From Lichenibacterium minor (GTDB lineage: Bacteria; Pseudomonadota; Alphaproteobacteria; Rhizobiales; Beijerinckiaceae), in contig NZ_QYBB01000010.1 in assembly GCF_004137685.1 (NCBI RefSeq), positions 62,001 through 126,000 of the forward strand: a stretch of 64,000 bases of DNA. The letters are read 5' to 3'. The position numbers and the translations under genes were made by a program. Under the pieces are notes generated by a model. It made no database searches and had not been told where the DNA came from. It was given only the letters and a program-made list of their open reading frames with translations. Of the stretch, positions 7,879-16,728 are shown one piece after another. How positions within the stretch are numbered: position 1 is the first letter of the stretch; the number at the start of each line of letters is the position of its first letter.

Positions 7879-8796
7879 GTGAGGGTGTCCGTGCCGAATC
7901 CCGACTTCCGCCGGACCACCGTCCTCACCCCGACGCTCGCGGTAGCCTGCGAGGAACGCGGCCCGGCGGACGGTTTTCCCGTGGTCCTGCTGCACGGCTT
8001 CCCCTACGACCCGCGCTGCTTCGACGGGGTCGCGCCGCGGCTCGCCCGGGCGGGCCACCGCGTGATCGTCCCCTACCTGCGCGGCTACGGCGACACCCGG
8101 TTCCGCAGCGCCGATACGCCGCGCTCGGGCCAGCAGGCCGCCCTGGCGCGGGACCTCGTCGACCTCCTGGACGCCCTGGCGATCCCGCAGGCCGCCCTGA
8201 TGGGCTTCGATTGGGGCGGGCGGGCCGCCTGCATCGTCGCCGCGCTGTGGCCCGAGCGGGTGCGCTGCCTCGTGACCGGGGACGACTACAACGTCCAGGA
8301 CATCGCGGCCTCCGGACGCCCTTCGGCCCCGGAGGACGAGCGCCGCCTCTGGTACCAGTATTATTTCCACGCGGAGCGCGGCCGGGCCGGGCTGGCGGCC
8401 GACCGCCTCGGCTTCTGCCGGCTGTTGTGGCGGCTGTGGTCGCCGACCTGGGCGGCCGGGCCGGGGCTGTTCGACGCCACGGCGCCGTCCTTCGACAACC
8501 CGGACTTCGTCGACGTGGTGATCCACTCCTACCGGCACCGGTTCGGCCTCGTGGCGGGCGACCCCGCGCTCGACGACATCGAGCGCCGCATCGCCCTCCA
8601 GCCGCCGATCGCCGTGCCGACGGTGTCGCTGTGCGGGGCAGACGACGGCGTCGGGCCGGCCGAAGCGGACGATCCCGACGCCGACCGGTTCACCGGTCCC
8701 TACCGTCGCCACGTGCTCGCGGGGGTGGGACATGCCATCCCGGCCGAAGCGCCGGATACCGTCGCCGACGCGCTGCTGGATCTGCTGCGCGCCTGA
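7879..8796 (+). CDS. Alpha/beta hydrolase, epoxide-hydrolase-like
   Basis: A 305-residue alpha/beta-hydrolase-fold protein. The oxyanion motif HGFP follows the third strand (VVLLHGFPYDPRCF), and the nucleophile elbow is GFDWGGRAA, with Asp instead of Ser as in epoxide hydrolases and haloalkane dehalogenases. The catalytic His is in VGHAIPAEAPD near the C-terminus. A cap region rich in aromatic residues follows the elbow, as in the epoxide hydrolase branch. The substrate is unknown. The start is uncertain: GTG codons lie at 7879, 7885 and 7891, and an ATG at 7877 in another frame is immediately followed by a stop. It stands alone between the carbonic anhydrase and a small convergent gene. Confidence 0.88.
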   Translation: MRVSVPNPDFRRTTVLTPTLAVACEERGPADGFPVVLLHGFPYDPRCFDGVAPRLARAGHRVIVPYLRGYGDTRFRSADTPRSGQQAALARDLVDLLDALAIPQAALMGFDWGGRAACIVAALWPERVRCLVTGDDYNVQDIAASGRPSAPEDERRLWYQYYFHAERGRAGLAADRLGFCRLLWRLWSPTWAAGPGLFDATAPSFDNPDFVDVVIHSYRHRFGLVAGDPALDDIERRIALQPPIAVPTVSLCGADDGVGPAEADDPDADRFTGPYRRHVLAGVGHAIPAEAPDTVADALLDLLRA

Positions 8797-8825
8797 CGCG
8801 TCGGCGGAGGCTTCGCGCGGCGGCG

Positions 8826-9032
8826 TCAGGCCGGGCCGGGCGAGATCGGGGCGCCGGGCGTGCCGGGGGAGGGCGGTGTCGGGCTCGGCCCGGTGGGGAT
8901 GCCGATGCCGGGATCGATCACGTCGGGGCCGGGCTGCGGGATGCCGATCGGCTCGACCGACGGCACTTCGACGGGGTTCGGCTGGCCCGGCGCGGGGTCC
9001 GGCGCCGCGCCGATGTCGGCGATGCTGGTCAT
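8826..9032 (-). CDS. Small Pro/Gly/Ile-rich protein of unknown function
   Basis: A 68-residue protein with proline at roughly every third to fourth position and no signal peptide or transmembrane helix. A strong AGGAGG lies at ideal distance before the ATG at 9032, and similar Pro-rich short proteins are common in related Hyphomicrobiales genomes, which supports a real gene. The composition suggests an extended, intrinsically disordered polypeptide. It is separated from the porin gene upstream by about 200 bases that contain a terminator-like hairpin, so it is probably transcribed on its own. No function is inferred. Confidence 0.65.
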   Translation of the reverse strand: MTSIADIGAAPDPAPGQPNPVEVPSVEPIGIPQPGPDVIDPGIGIPTGPSPTPPSPGTPGAPISPGPA

Positions 9033-9180
9033 GGGTGTCCTCCTGACGACATGCGCGGCAGGATCCGCGTCCCGCCGCTGCGGTCGGTCAACGCCCGAAG
9101 CGCCCCGGAGGTGGCGCGCCGGCGGTGACCGTCGCGCGCGCCCCTTCCCGTCGTCGCGCTGCGGGCCTCCGCGAACGCGA

Positions 9181-9209
9181 AAGCGCCCCGCCTTGGGGGC
9201 GGGGCGCTT
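9181..9209 (-). terminator. Terminator hairpin after the porin gene
   Basis: A perfect 12-bp stem, AAGCGCCCCGCC paired with GGCGGGGCGCTT, around a short loop, 23 bases after the porin stop codon. On the minus strand it runs into CTTTCGCG, a weak T-tract, so termination may be only partly factor-independent. Confidence 0.7.
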
Positions 9210-9231
9210 CGAGGTGCCGGAAAGGCGGTTC

Positions 9232-10707
9232 TTAGAAGTCGCGTTCAGCGCGGAGGCGAACCTCGAACCCGTCGGGGTTCTTGGAGATGCCGGTCGGCAG
9301 CGCCGAGGCGGCCTGGCCGGGGTTGTGCGCGAGGGTCTGGTCGATGTGGGCGTAGTCGAACTCGAGGCCGAACTCGAGGTTCTTCACGGGATCGAACAGG
9401 AACTGGTTGCCGATGCGGTATTCGCTCATGTCGCCCAGGCCGCCGAGGGTCCAGTCGATGTTCTTGGCGCGGCCGTAGCCGCTCTGCTCGTAGGAGCCGA
9501 AGAGAACGTCGTGGAAGGTGGCCGTGAAGTAGTGGTTGATGGCGGCCATGGCCGAGAAGCCGCGGCTGAGCGAAAGGTTGTAAGCGCCGGTGCGGGACCC
9601 GGGCACGCCGATCGCGATGGCGTCGTGGTCGATGTGCTGGAAGCCACCGAGGTAGCGGGAATTGAAGCCGGTGTTCGCGTAACCCGCGGAGTCCTGGTAC
9701 AGATACGCACCGTTCTGGTAGGCGCCCTGGATCCAGAGGTCGTCGCCGGCCGCCAGCATGGGCAGCTTGATGCGGACGCCGCCCTGCACGGCGAAGCCGT
9801 CGGCATCGTTGTGGTTGAAGCCCTGGCCCGAGGTTCCGACGAACGGCCCGGCATTCGTGTTGATCTGGTGGTAGGCGCCCGACAGCTGAGCGGATCCCCA
9901 GGTTTGGTCGTAGCGCACCACGCCGACGACGTCCGGGATCATCGAACCGCCGTAGCGAGCCGTGAGCGCAGTGGCGCCCTGGTTCACGCCGCCGACCTCG
10001 AAGGCGCCGCCCTGGATGGTGCCGATGCCGTCCGTGCGCACCTCGTGGCTTTCCAGCGACAGCGTCGCGGAAAGGCCGCCGCCGGCATTGTAGGTGTAGG
10101 CGAAGACGGGCGTGGTCAGGTCGGAGTTCGCGATGCCTTCGTAATTGTAGTTGTCGGCATAGAAGTCGAAGAACGACTGGATGCGACCCGCCGTGATGCC
10201 GGCGAACTGGATGAAGCCGCGGCGCACGGAGGCGAGGTTGCCGCCCTGGTTGGCGAAGCTGTTCTGGCCGCCGGAGGAGCCGCCGCCGGAGTAGAGGCCC
10301 TGGTCACGCTCGATCTGGTACTGGATGTAGGCGCGCAGGGTGCCGTAGGCGGTCTGCGTGCGCGCATCGACGCCCAGGCGGGTCTTGACGAGGAAGCCGG
10401 ACGTATCCGCGTCGCGGCCCGAGATGATGGTGCCGCCGGCCCTGAGCGCGGTGGCCTGGCCGACCGTGGCGGTCGGGTAGAACTGGCGGGCGTTGTTGAT
10501 GAACGCGCCTTCGACGCGCACGATGCCGCTGATCTGGATGCAGGTGTCGGTGCCGGGGATGTAGAAGAATCCGGCGCCGGTGAAGTCGCAGACGCGGACG
10601 TAGTCGACCGGGGCGGCCTTGCGGACGGGGAGGTCGGCGGCCTGGGCGGCGACCGATCCGGCCAACGCAGCAGTCGATCCGAGCAGCAAGGTCTTGACGA
10701 AGTTCAT
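9232..10707 (-). CDS. Outer-membrane porin, Omp2b/alphaproteobacterial type
   Basis: A 491-residue porin forming general diffusion channels in the outer membrane. The N-terminus MNFVKTLLLGSTAALAGSVA is a Sec signal peptide cleaved after AQA, followed by ADLPVRKAAPVDYVRVC and the loop PGTDTCIQISG. These are hallmarks of the Hyphomicrobiales Omp2a/Omp2b porins, including the two conserved cysteines. The C-terminus ends VRLRAERDF, with the terminal Phe needed for BAM-dependent assembly. GGAGA precedes the ATG at 10707. It has a long upstream region and its own terminator, so it is a monocistronic unit, as is usual for abundant porins. Confidence 0.96.
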   Translation of the reverse strand: MNFVKTLLLGSTAALAGSVAAQAADLPVRKAAPVDYVRVCDFTGAGFFYIPGTDTCIQISGIVRVEGAFINNARQFYPTATVGQATALRAGGTIISGRDADTSGFLVKTRLGVDARTQTAYGTLRAYIQYQIERDQGLYSGGGSSGGQNSFANQGGNLASVRRGFIQFAGITAGRIQSFFDFYADNYNYEGIANSDLTTPVFAYTYNAGGGLSATLSLESHEVRTDGIGTIQGGAFEVGGVNQGATALTARYGGSMIPDVVGVVRYDQTWGSAQLSGAYHQINTNAGPFVGTSGQGFNHNDADGFAVQGGVRIKLPMLAAGDDLWIQGAYQNGAYLYQDSAGYANTGFNSRYLGGFQHIDHDAIAIGVPGSRTGAYNLSLSRGFSAMAAINHYFTATFHDVLFGSYEQSGYGRAKNIDWTLGGLGDMSEYRIGNQFLFDPVKNLEFGLEFDYAHIDQTLAHNPGQAASALPTGISKNPDGFEVRLRAERDF

Positions 10708-11400
10708 CCGTACATCTCCGAAGGTGCTGATTGTGGAGCGACCGGTCTGGTCGCGCTCAGGGATATATCAATCCGATGGAAGTTCTTCGAAGCACGCCTC
10801 GGCCGCCCCGACTTTCGTTTTTTGTCTCTGTTCTTCGCATGGCCGACACGCGCTGGCACTGACCAGCGGCGGGCCTTGCTAGAACTTTCGAGGTGTTGCT
10901 TGCGAAAGGCGTAGCGCCTTCGACACATTCAGATTAGCCGCAATGCGGAACATAACAATTGTTTTAAGGCCCCGAAGCCGCCACAAAGCCGTCACGCCGT
11001 GAAACAGTGCTAAAAATGCAACGAAAATGCATCCTAAAAGGAAATTTAAGATAGCCGTACAATCCCCGGCTGTCGTCACGGCCGTGATCGGACGGATCGC
11101 ATCGACCGATGGAGGGACGCCGGCGGTCGGCCGGCCCGATCGACGGCCTGGGCGAACGCGCGCTGCCGCTCACGCGGCGTGGCCTGACGCACGGGCGCAA
11201 CATCCCTGTCGGTCGGTCCGTGGAACTTCCCGGGCGTCGGCGGTGCCGCGCCCGCATGGGACCGGCTCGCCGCCGGGCGCTTCGACCGGACGACCGCGCG
11301 AAGCTTGAACGCGGCGCCGAAGCTCGAGCGCGGGGTGGGGGCGTGCGGATGTCGGGCCCGCGAGCCCGTCCGGCCCCCGCGCCGGCCCGCCATGCTGCCG
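10708..11400. other. Gene-free region upstream of the porin, with a low-GC core
   Basis: No convincing reading frame in about 690 bases. From roughly 10770 to 11065 the GC content falls well below that of the neighbours. Visible elements: an imperfect hairpin in the porin leader (GCGACC 10738-10743 with GGTCGC 10749-10754), the 10-bp palindrome AACAATTGTT at 10954-10963, and two direct copies of AAAATGCA at 11013 and 11024, eleven bases apart (one helical turn). This is most likely the extended promoter and regulator-binding region of the porin. The part from 11080 to 11400 is GC-rich with nothing recognisable. Confidence 0.55.
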
Positions 11401-11616
11401 TCAGGCGGGCTCGGCGTCGTCGTCGTCGGCGATCTCGAACTCGGCCGCCGGGGTGCCGGCCTCCAGGGGGCCGTTGTCGCCATAGCTGACGACCAGGGTT
11501 TCGGCGCCGTCCGCCTCGCCCACCGCGATGACGGTGCCGATCTGGTCGGCCATCGGCCCCAGCGTGTCCCGGTGAGCGGCATCGCGTCGAAAGCGGACCT
11601 TGTCGCCGATCTTCAT
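11401..11616 (-). CDS. Small conserved protein with a KOW/SH3-like beta barrel appearance
   Basis: A 71-residue acidic protein beginning MKIGDKVRFRRDAAH, with GTVIAVGEADGAETLVVSYGD in the middle and an Asp/Glu-rich tail. The alternation of short strands around IGDKVRF and GTVIAV resembles small SH3-like or hypervariable conserved domains, but no named family is claimed. There is no signal peptide or membrane segment. GGGAG stands eight bases before the ATG at 11616. It is the first of two minus-strand neighbours downstream of the oxidase gene (105 bases away), possibly cotranscribed. Confidence 0.65.
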   Translation of the reverse strand: MKIGDKVRFRRDAAHRDTLGPMADQIGTVIAVGEADGAETLVVSYGDNGPLEAGTPAAEFEIADDDDAEPA

Positions 11617-11721
11617 GCGGGTTCTCCCATCCCAAGCGGCCCTGCACGGCGGCGCCGCCCTGTTTCGCTCCGAGCGGTGCGACGCCGTCGCCGCCGAACC
11701 CTAGACACGCCGCGGGTCCGG

Positions 11722-12972
11722 TCAAACCCCCCGACGCGGCGCCATGGCTTCCCGCAGCACTTCCGGCCCGACGTCCCCGGGCCCGTCGACGCCGAGCAGG
11801 GCCAGGTCGATGTCGATCTCCTTCGACAGGATGCCGATGGCGCGCTGGACGCCGGCTTCCCCGGCGACGGCGGCCGCGAACAGGAAGGGGCGGCCGACGA
11901 GAACGAAGTCGGCGCCGAGCGCCAGCGCCTTCAGGACATCGGAGCCGTGGCGGAACCCGCTGTCGCAGAGCACCGCCATGTCGCCGGCCTCGCGCCGGAT
12001 CTCGGGCAGCACTTCGAGCGGCGACACGGCGGAGTCGAGCTGGCGCCCGCCGTGGTTGGACACCACGACGCCGTCGGCGCCGAGGTCGCGGGCGATCCTG
12101 GCGTCCTCGGCGGACAGCAGGCCCTTGATGACGAACTTGCCGCGCCACAGCTTGCGGATCAGCTCGGCTTCCCGCCAGCCGAAATCGTCGTGGCCGGCGA
12201 TCACCGCCACCTCGCGCGAGAAGATGCCGATGCGCCCCTTCGCTTCGAGGTTCGAGATTTCCGGCACGCCCCGCGCCAGAAAGGTCCGCGCGAACGTGCC
12301 GGCGAGCCAGCCGGGGTGGGTCAGCCCGTCCCAGGTCAGGCGCGGCGTGGGCCGCAGCGGCATGGAATAGCCGGCGCGCTTGTCGTTGACGCGGTTCGAG
12401 CCCACGGGCACGTCGACCGTCAGCATGTACACGTCGAAGCCCGCGGCCTCGACCCGGCCGAGCATCCGCTCGATCTTGGACGGGTCCGGGGACTGGTAGG
12501 CGGCGAACCAGCTGTCGGGGTTGCTCTTCGCCACCTCCTCCAGCGGCGTGATGGAGTTGGCGGACAGCGCATAAGGGATGCCGGCCTCGCGCGCGGCCCG
12601 CGCCATGGCGTTGTCGGCGTCGTAGGCCACCACCGCCGAGGCGCCCATCGGGGCGATGCCGAAGGGCGCGGCGTATCGCTTGCCGAACAGGGTCGTCTCC
12701 TGCGAGCGCGCCGACACGTCGCGCAGCACGCGGGTCACCATGCGCCAGTGCCCGAACGCCGCGCGGTTGTTGTCGCGCGCCACCATGGCTTCGGCGCCGT
12801 TGGCCACGTAGCCGTAGACGGCCTTGGGCAGCTTGCGCCGGGCGAGGCGGGCGAAGTCGTCGAGATCGAGCGCGGAGGACAGCGCGCGCTCCCGCGGGTG
12901 CTGCATGCGCTCCAGCGCGCGCTGCGAGCGCTCGGGAAGCCGGTCGGCGCTCGTGTCCTCGCGTCCCGCCAT
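11722..12972 (-). CDS. FMN-dependent alpha-hydroxy-acid oxidase/dehydrogenase
   Basis: A 416-residue cytoplasmic flavoenzyme of the L-lactate/glycolate/mandelate family. The N-terminal ALDLDDFARLARRKLPKAVYGYV, the FGIAPMGASAV strand, TVDVPVGSNR, KGLLSAEDARIARDLGADGV and the active-site segment VSNHGGRQLD with the catalytic His and Arg are all present. The downstream FRHGSDVLKALALGADFVLVGRP is the phosphate-binding part of the TIM barrel. The substrate (lactate, glycolate, mandelate or another 2-hydroxy acid) cannot be told from sequence alone. ATG at 12972 has GGGAGAAGG upstream; in-frame sequence further upstream belongs to the opposite-strand promoter region. It is divergent from the DUF808 gene. 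Confidence 0.93.
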   Translation of the reverse strand: MAGREDTSADRLPERSQRALERMQHPRERALSSALDLDDFARLARRKLPKAVYGYVANGAEAMVARDNNRAAFGHWRMVTRVLRDVSARSQETTLFGKRYAAPFGIAPMGASAVVAYDADNAMARAAREAGIPYALSANSITPLEEVAKSNPDSWFAAYQSPDPSKIERMLGRVEAAGFDVYMLTVDVPVGSNRVNDKRAGYSMPLRPTPRLTWDGLTHPGWLAGTFARTFLARGVPEISNLEAKGRIGIFSREVAVIAGHDDFGWREAELIRKLWRGKFVIKGLLSAEDARIARDLGADGVVVSNHGGRQLDSAVSPLEVLPEIRREAGDMAVLCDSGFRHGSDVLKALALGADFVLVGRPFLFAAAVAGEAGVQRAIGILSKEIDIDLALLGVDGPGDVGPEVLREAMAPRRGV

Positions 12973-13080
12973 GCCGCACCTTCTCCCTGTCCGTTCCGTA
13001 ATGTTCAATGGCGGAGCCGGACGGACGTTCCGGCCGTTGGCGATCCGCATGCAGCCGACCGCTGCCGAGGGACATCCGCC

Positions 13081-14019
13081 ATGCCGTCTGGTTTCTTCGC
13101 GCTGCTCGACGACGTGGCGGGCATCGCCAGATCGGCGGCGGCCTCGCTCGACGACGTCGCCGCCACGTCGGGCCGCGTCGGGCTGAAGGCCGCGGGCGTG
13201 GTGGTCGACGACACGGCCGTGACCCCCCGCTACGTCACGGGCCTGACCCCCGACCGCGAGCTGCCGATGATCGGCCGCATCACGCTGGGCTCGCTGCGCA
13301 ACAAGCTGCTCATCCTGCTCCCCGCGGCGCTGCTGCTGAACGCGCTCGCGCCCTGGGCGGTCACGCCGCTGCTGATGGCCGGCGGGCTGTTCCTGTGCTT
13401 CGAGGGGGCCGAGAAGCTGGTCGAGGTGCTGCGGGGCGCCGGCGCGCATGTCGAGCGCGAGGACGTCGAGGCGGATCCCCGGCTGGTCGAGGACGGGCGG
13501 GTGCGGGGCGCGATCCGCACCGACCTGATCCTGTCCGCCGAGATCATGGCGATCTCGCTGGCGGAGGTCGCCGACAGGCCGCTGCTCGTCGAGGCCGTCG
13601 TTCTGGCCCTCGTCGGCCTCGTCATCACGCTGAGCGTCTACGGCGTCGTGGCGGTGGTGGTGAAGGTCGACGACGTCGGGCTGCATCTGGCCGGCAGCGG
13701 GGCGGCCCCGGTGCGCGCCCTCGGCCGCGCCCTCGTGCGCACCATGCCGCCCGTGATGGCGGCCCTGTCCGCGGTCGGCACCGCCGCGATGATCTGGGTC
13801 GGCGGCGGCATCCTGCTGCACGGCGGCGCTGCCCTGGGGTTCGCCGCGCCGGCCCACGCGCTCGACGATGCGGCGTCCGCGGCCGGCCGGGCCGTGCCGG
13901 AGCCCGCCGCCGAGGCGGCGGCGTGGCTGGTTTCCGCGGCCGGGTCCGGCTGCGTGGGGCTGGCCGTGGGCGGGGCGATCGTGGGCGTCCTCGCCGTCGT
14001 CGCCCGGCTTCGCGGTTGA
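13081..14019 (+). CDS. DUF808 family inner-membrane protein (YedI-like)
   Basis: A 312-residue polytopic membrane protein of the DUF808 family. The N-terminus MPSGFFALLDDVAGIARSAA is diagnostic, followed by a soluble-looking segment with KAAGVVVDDTAVTPRYVTGL and ELPMIGRITLGSLRNKLLILLPAAL leading into the first helices. About four to six hydrophobic helices follow. The biochemical function is not established for the family. ATG at 13081 begins the conserved motif directly. It is divergent from the flavin oxidase, with about 110 bases between starts. Confidence 0.93.
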   Translation: MPSGFFALLDDVAGIARSAAASLDDVAATSGRVGLKAAGVVVDDTAVTPRYVTGLTPDRELPMIGRITLGSLRNKLLILLPAALLLNALAPWAVTPLLMAGGLFLCFEGAEKLVEVLRGAGAHVEREDVEADPRLVEDGRVRGAIRTDLILSAEIMAISLAEVADRPLLVEAVVLALVGLVITLSVYGVVAVVVKVDDVGLHLAGSGAAPVRALGRALVRTMPPVMAALSAVGTAAMIWVGGGILLHGGAALGFAAPAHALDDAASAAGRAVPEPAAEAAAWLVSAAGSGCVGLAVGGAIVGVLAVVARLRG

Positions 14020-14025
14020 GCGCTT

Positions 14026-14553
14026 TCAGCCCGCCTTGCGCAGGAGGCCGGCGACGCGGTCCCTGAAGGAGGCCGGGCGTTCCGCCAGGATGGCGACGAT
14101 GCGGTCGCGGTCGACCCGCACCTCGGCGAGGTGGGCGCGTTCGGCGGCCACCAGGGCCGTGAGCACGTCGACCTGCCCGGCTTGGACGCGCAGCGCTTCG
14201 GCGGCGGTGCGGGCTTCGCGCGCTTCGGTGCGGGCGTCCTCGGCGACGCGGCGCGATTCGAGGAGGTCGTCCGTGAGCTCGCCGACGCGACGCTCCAGGT
14301 AGCCGATCAGGGCCCGGGCATCGCGGCCGACGTCCGGGGCGTCGTCCGCCGCGTCGTCGGGGGCGGCGTCGGCGCGCGGTTCGTGGGGGCGCTCCAGCCG
14401 TTCCTCGGGCACCGCCACCAGAGCGCGACCGTCGTTGCCGGGGCGGCGCGCCCATTTCTGCCGCGTCGCCAGGCGGCGGGCGCTGTCGGGGGTGATGCCG
14501 AGGGCTTCGGCCATGTCGTCGTAGGTGAGCCAGCGGCTGGCGAGGTCGTTCAT
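14026..14553 (-). CDS. Helix-turn-helix-like protein with C-terminal coiled coil
   Basis: A 175-residue cytoplasmic protein. The N-terminus (ASRWLTYDDMAEALGIT, then SARRLATRQKW) looks like a winged or MerR-like helix-turn-helix for DNA binding, followed by PGNDGRALVAVPEERL. An Ala/Asp-rich linker leads to a heptad-type coiled coil (about residues 90-155, ARALIGYLERRVGELTDDLL onward). Similar proteins recur on Methylobacteriaceae replicons, annotated only as hypothetical. The start at 14553 gives MNDLASRWL; an alternative ATG at 14562 would add MDP. It converges with the DUF808 gene, with 6 bases between stops. A role as a structural DNA-binding protein is plausible but inferred. Confidence 0.7.
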   Translation of the reverse strand: MNDLASRWLTYDDMAEALGITPDSARRLATRQKWARRPGNDGRALVAVPEERLERPHEPRADAAPDDAADDAPDVGRDARALIGYLERRVGELTDDLLESRRVAEDARTEAREARTAAEALRVQAGQVDVLTALVAAERAHLAEVRVDRDRIVAILAERPASFRDRVAGLLRKAG

Positions 14554-14675
14554 GGGATCCATCCCGGTGTCGGTGGGGCCGCGGGGGCGGCGTCGGGCGC
14601 GACGGCAGGGTGGTCCCGCGATGGTTGATTTTGCGTGAAAGCCTCGCCGCGCGGACGCTGCCTTGGGCCGACCCA

Positions 14676-15386
14676 CTAGGTCCCGCGCGCCGGCACGAGG
14701 CCGAGGCCGGCGTCGCGCAGTGCCGTCGAAGACGCCGACGAGCGCGGCCCGTGCAGGTAGACGAAGGCGGGGGGCTGCCGCGTCGGCAGCAGCGCGGCGT
14801 CCGATTCGCGCAGGCGGCCCGGCGCCAGCACGGCGGCCGCCCGGCCGTTCAGCGAGCGGAAGGTGGAGCCCGGCCGGTCCACCACGGCCACGGGCACCAG
14901 GGCGACGAGCTCGCGCCAGCGCCGCCAGCGGGGCAGCTGCAGCAGGTTGTCGGCGCCCATGATCCACACGAAGTGGACGCCTGGGCAGCGGGCCTTGAGG
15001 TGGCGGATCGTGTCGACCGTGAAGCGCATGCCGATGCCGGCTTCCACCCCGGTCGCGGCGATGCGGGGGTGGTCGGCGAGCCGGCGCGCCGCCGCCACGC
15101 GGGTGTCGAGGTCGGCGAGCCCGTCGTGGCGCTTCAACGGGTTGCCGGGGGTGACGATCCACCAGACGCGGTCGAGCCCCAGCCGCTTCAGCGCGGTGAG
15201 CGACGCCAACCGGTGCCCCTCGTGCGGCGGGTTGAAGCTGCCGCCGAACAGGCCGATGCGAAGCCCCGGGGCCCAGGCGGGCAGGGCCCGCCCACCCGGC
15301 GAACGTCCGGGCAGGGCCCGCCCGCCCGGCGAATGTCCGGGCAGGGCCCAGCCGTCCGGCGACCGTGGCCCCGCGGGAAGGTTCAC
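14676..15386 (-). CDS. nadD: Nicotinate-nucleotide adenylyltransferase
   Basis: A 236-residue enzyme that transfers AMP from ATP to nicotinate mononucleotide in NAD synthesis. The nucleotidyltransferase core starts at [17 protein letters not shown] with the HxGH-type motif [14 protein letters not shown] at the C-terminus replaces the usual S(S/T)xxR segment. The start is a GTG at 15386 that overlaps the proA stop (GTGA), implying translational coupling. This gives an unusual N-terminal extension of about 45 residues made largely of three tandem 10-residue repeats, encoded by a 30-bp DNA repeat. No other start codon lies between the repeats and the core. The proA-nadD order is common in alphaproteobacteria, often followed by rsfS, which is not here. 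Confidence 0.93.
   Translation of the reverse strand: MNLPAGPRSPDGWALPGHSPGGRALPGRSPGGRALPAWAPGLRIGLFGGSFNPPHEGHRLASLTALKRLGLDRVWWIVTPGNPLKRHDGLADLDTRVAAARRLADHPRIAATGVEAGIGMRFTVDTIRHLKARCPGVHFVWIMGADNLLQLPRWRRWRELVALVPVAVVDRPGSTFRSLNGRAAAVLAPGRLRESDAALLPTRQPPAFVYLHGPRSSASSTALRDAGLGLVPARGT
15280..15369. repeat. Three tandem 30-bp repeats in the nadD 5' end
   Basis: Three head-to-tail copies of a 30-base unit at 15280-15309, 15310-15339 and 15340-15369, each beginning GGCAGGGCCC. The first two copies differ at few positions; the third is more diverged. The period is a multiple of three, so the units are in frame and encode decapeptides of the form LPGxSPGGRA in NadD. There are no spacers, which rules out a CRISPR array. 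A variable-number minisatellite is the simplest explanation. Confidence 0.9.
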
Positions 15387-16669
15387 GGCCGGGTCTGCCC
15401 GTCCCCGCGCACCCGGTACTTGAAGGAGCAGAGCTGTTCGAGGCCCACCGGCCCCCTGGCGTGCATGCGCCCCGTCGCGATGCCGATCTCGCCGCCGAAG
15501 CCGAACTCGCCGCCGTCGGCGAATTGGGTGGAAGCGTTGTGCATCACGATGGCAGAGTCGACCTCCGCCATGAAGGTGGCGGCGGCCTGCAGGTCCTCGG
15601 TGACGATGCAGTCCGTGTGGTGCGAGCCGTAGCTTTCGATGTGGTCGACCGCGGCGTCGAGGTCCGCGACCACGCGGGCCGAGATCACGGCGTCGAGGTA
15701 TTCGGTCCGCCAGTCCTCGTCCGACGCGGGCGTGACGCGCGGGTCGGCCCGGCACGCGGCCGCGTCGCCCCGCACCGCGCAGCCGCGGTCGAGCAGCGCC
15801 CCGAGAAGCCGCGGCAGCAGAGCCTCGGCGCGCTTCTCGTGGACCAGCAGGGTTTCGACGGCGCCGCACACGCCGGTGCGGCGGAGCTTGGAGTTCACCA
15901 GGATGGCTTCGGCCTTGTCGGCGTCGGCGGCGGCGTCGACGTAGAGGTGCACGAGACCTTCGAGGTGGGCGAAGACCGGCACGCGCGCTTCGGCCTGCAC
16001 CCGCGCCACCAGCGCCTTGCCGCCGCGCGGCACCAGCACGTCGAGGTTGCCGTCGAGCCCGGCCAGCATCTCGCCGACGGCGTCGCGGTGGCGCGTCGGA
16101 ACGAGCGAGATCGCCGCGACCGGAAGCCCGACGGCGTCGAGCCCCCGGACCAGGCAGGCATGCAGGGCGCGCGTCGAGTGGACGCTGTCCGAGCCGCCGC
16201 GCAGGATGGACGCGTTGCCGGATTTCAGGCACAGCGCGCCCGCGTCGGCGGTGACGTTGGGGCGGCTCTCGTAGATCACGCCGACGACGCCGAGCGGCGT
16301 CGACACGCGCTCGATGGTGAGGCCGTTCGGCCGGTCGAAGCTCGCCAGGATGCGGCCGACCGGGCAGGGGAGCTCGGCGATGTCCTCCAGGCTGCGCGCC
16401 ACCGCCCGCACGCGGTCGGCGTCGAGCGTCAGGCGGTCGCGCGCCGCGGGGCCGAGGTCGCGGGCTTCGGCGAGGTCGCGGGCGTTGGCGTCCAGGATCG
16501 CCGCGGTCGAGCGGCGCACCGCGTCGGCGGCCTCCACCAGGGCGCGGTCGATCGTTTCGGCGGGGGCGTTGGCGAGTGCCCGCTGGGCCAAGCGCGCGGC
16601 GCGGCCGATCCCGCGCATGACGGCCGGCACGTCCCCGGCCCCGCCGTCCTGTTCCCGCAACCCGTCCAT
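15383..16669 (-). CDS. proA: Glutamate-5-semialdehyde dehydrogenase (gamma-glutamyl phosphate reductase)
   Basis: A 428-residue NADPH-dependent enzyme of proline synthesis that reduces gamma-glutamyl phosphate to glutamate semialdehyde. Recognisable segments are [35 protein letters not shown], the catalytic-Cys region [32 protein letters not shown] and the C-terminal [22 protein letters not shown]. The length is as usual. AGAGGGAG precedes the ATG at 16669. In many relatives proB and obgE lie upstream; here the upstream neighbour is a beta-lactamase gene, so proB must be elsewhere. Its stop overlaps the GTG start of nadD. Confidence 0.97.
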   Translation of the reverse strand: MDGLREQDGGAGDVPAVMRGIGRAARLAQRALANAPAETIDRALVEAADAVRRSTAAILDANARDLAEARDLGPAARDRLTLDADRVRAVARSLEDIAELPCPVGRILASFDRPNGLTIERVSTPLGVVGVIYESRPNVTADAGALCLKSGNASILRGGSDSVHSTRALHACLVRGLDAVGLPVAAISLVPTRHRDAVGEMLAGLDGNLDVLVPRGGKALVARVQAEARVPVFAHLEGLVHLYVDAAADADKAEAILVNSKLRRTGVCGAVETLLVHEKRAEALLPRLLGALLDRGCAVRGDAAACRADPRVTPASDEDWRTEYLDAVISARVVADLDAAVDHIESYGSHHTDCIVTEDLQAAATFMAEVDSAIVMHNASTQFADGGEFGFGGEIGIATGRMHARGPVGLEQLCSFKYRVRGDGQTRP

Positions 16670-16728
16670 GACGCTCCCTCTCGCGCGGGCTCAATGGCGG
16701 ATGGCGCGGCGCTTGTCCACGGGGGCTC

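Noticed and set aside
15280..15369. Possible small CRISPR array
   Set aside because: The three 30-base units are directly adjacent with no spacers, lie inside a coding frame in phase, and have no cas genes nearby.
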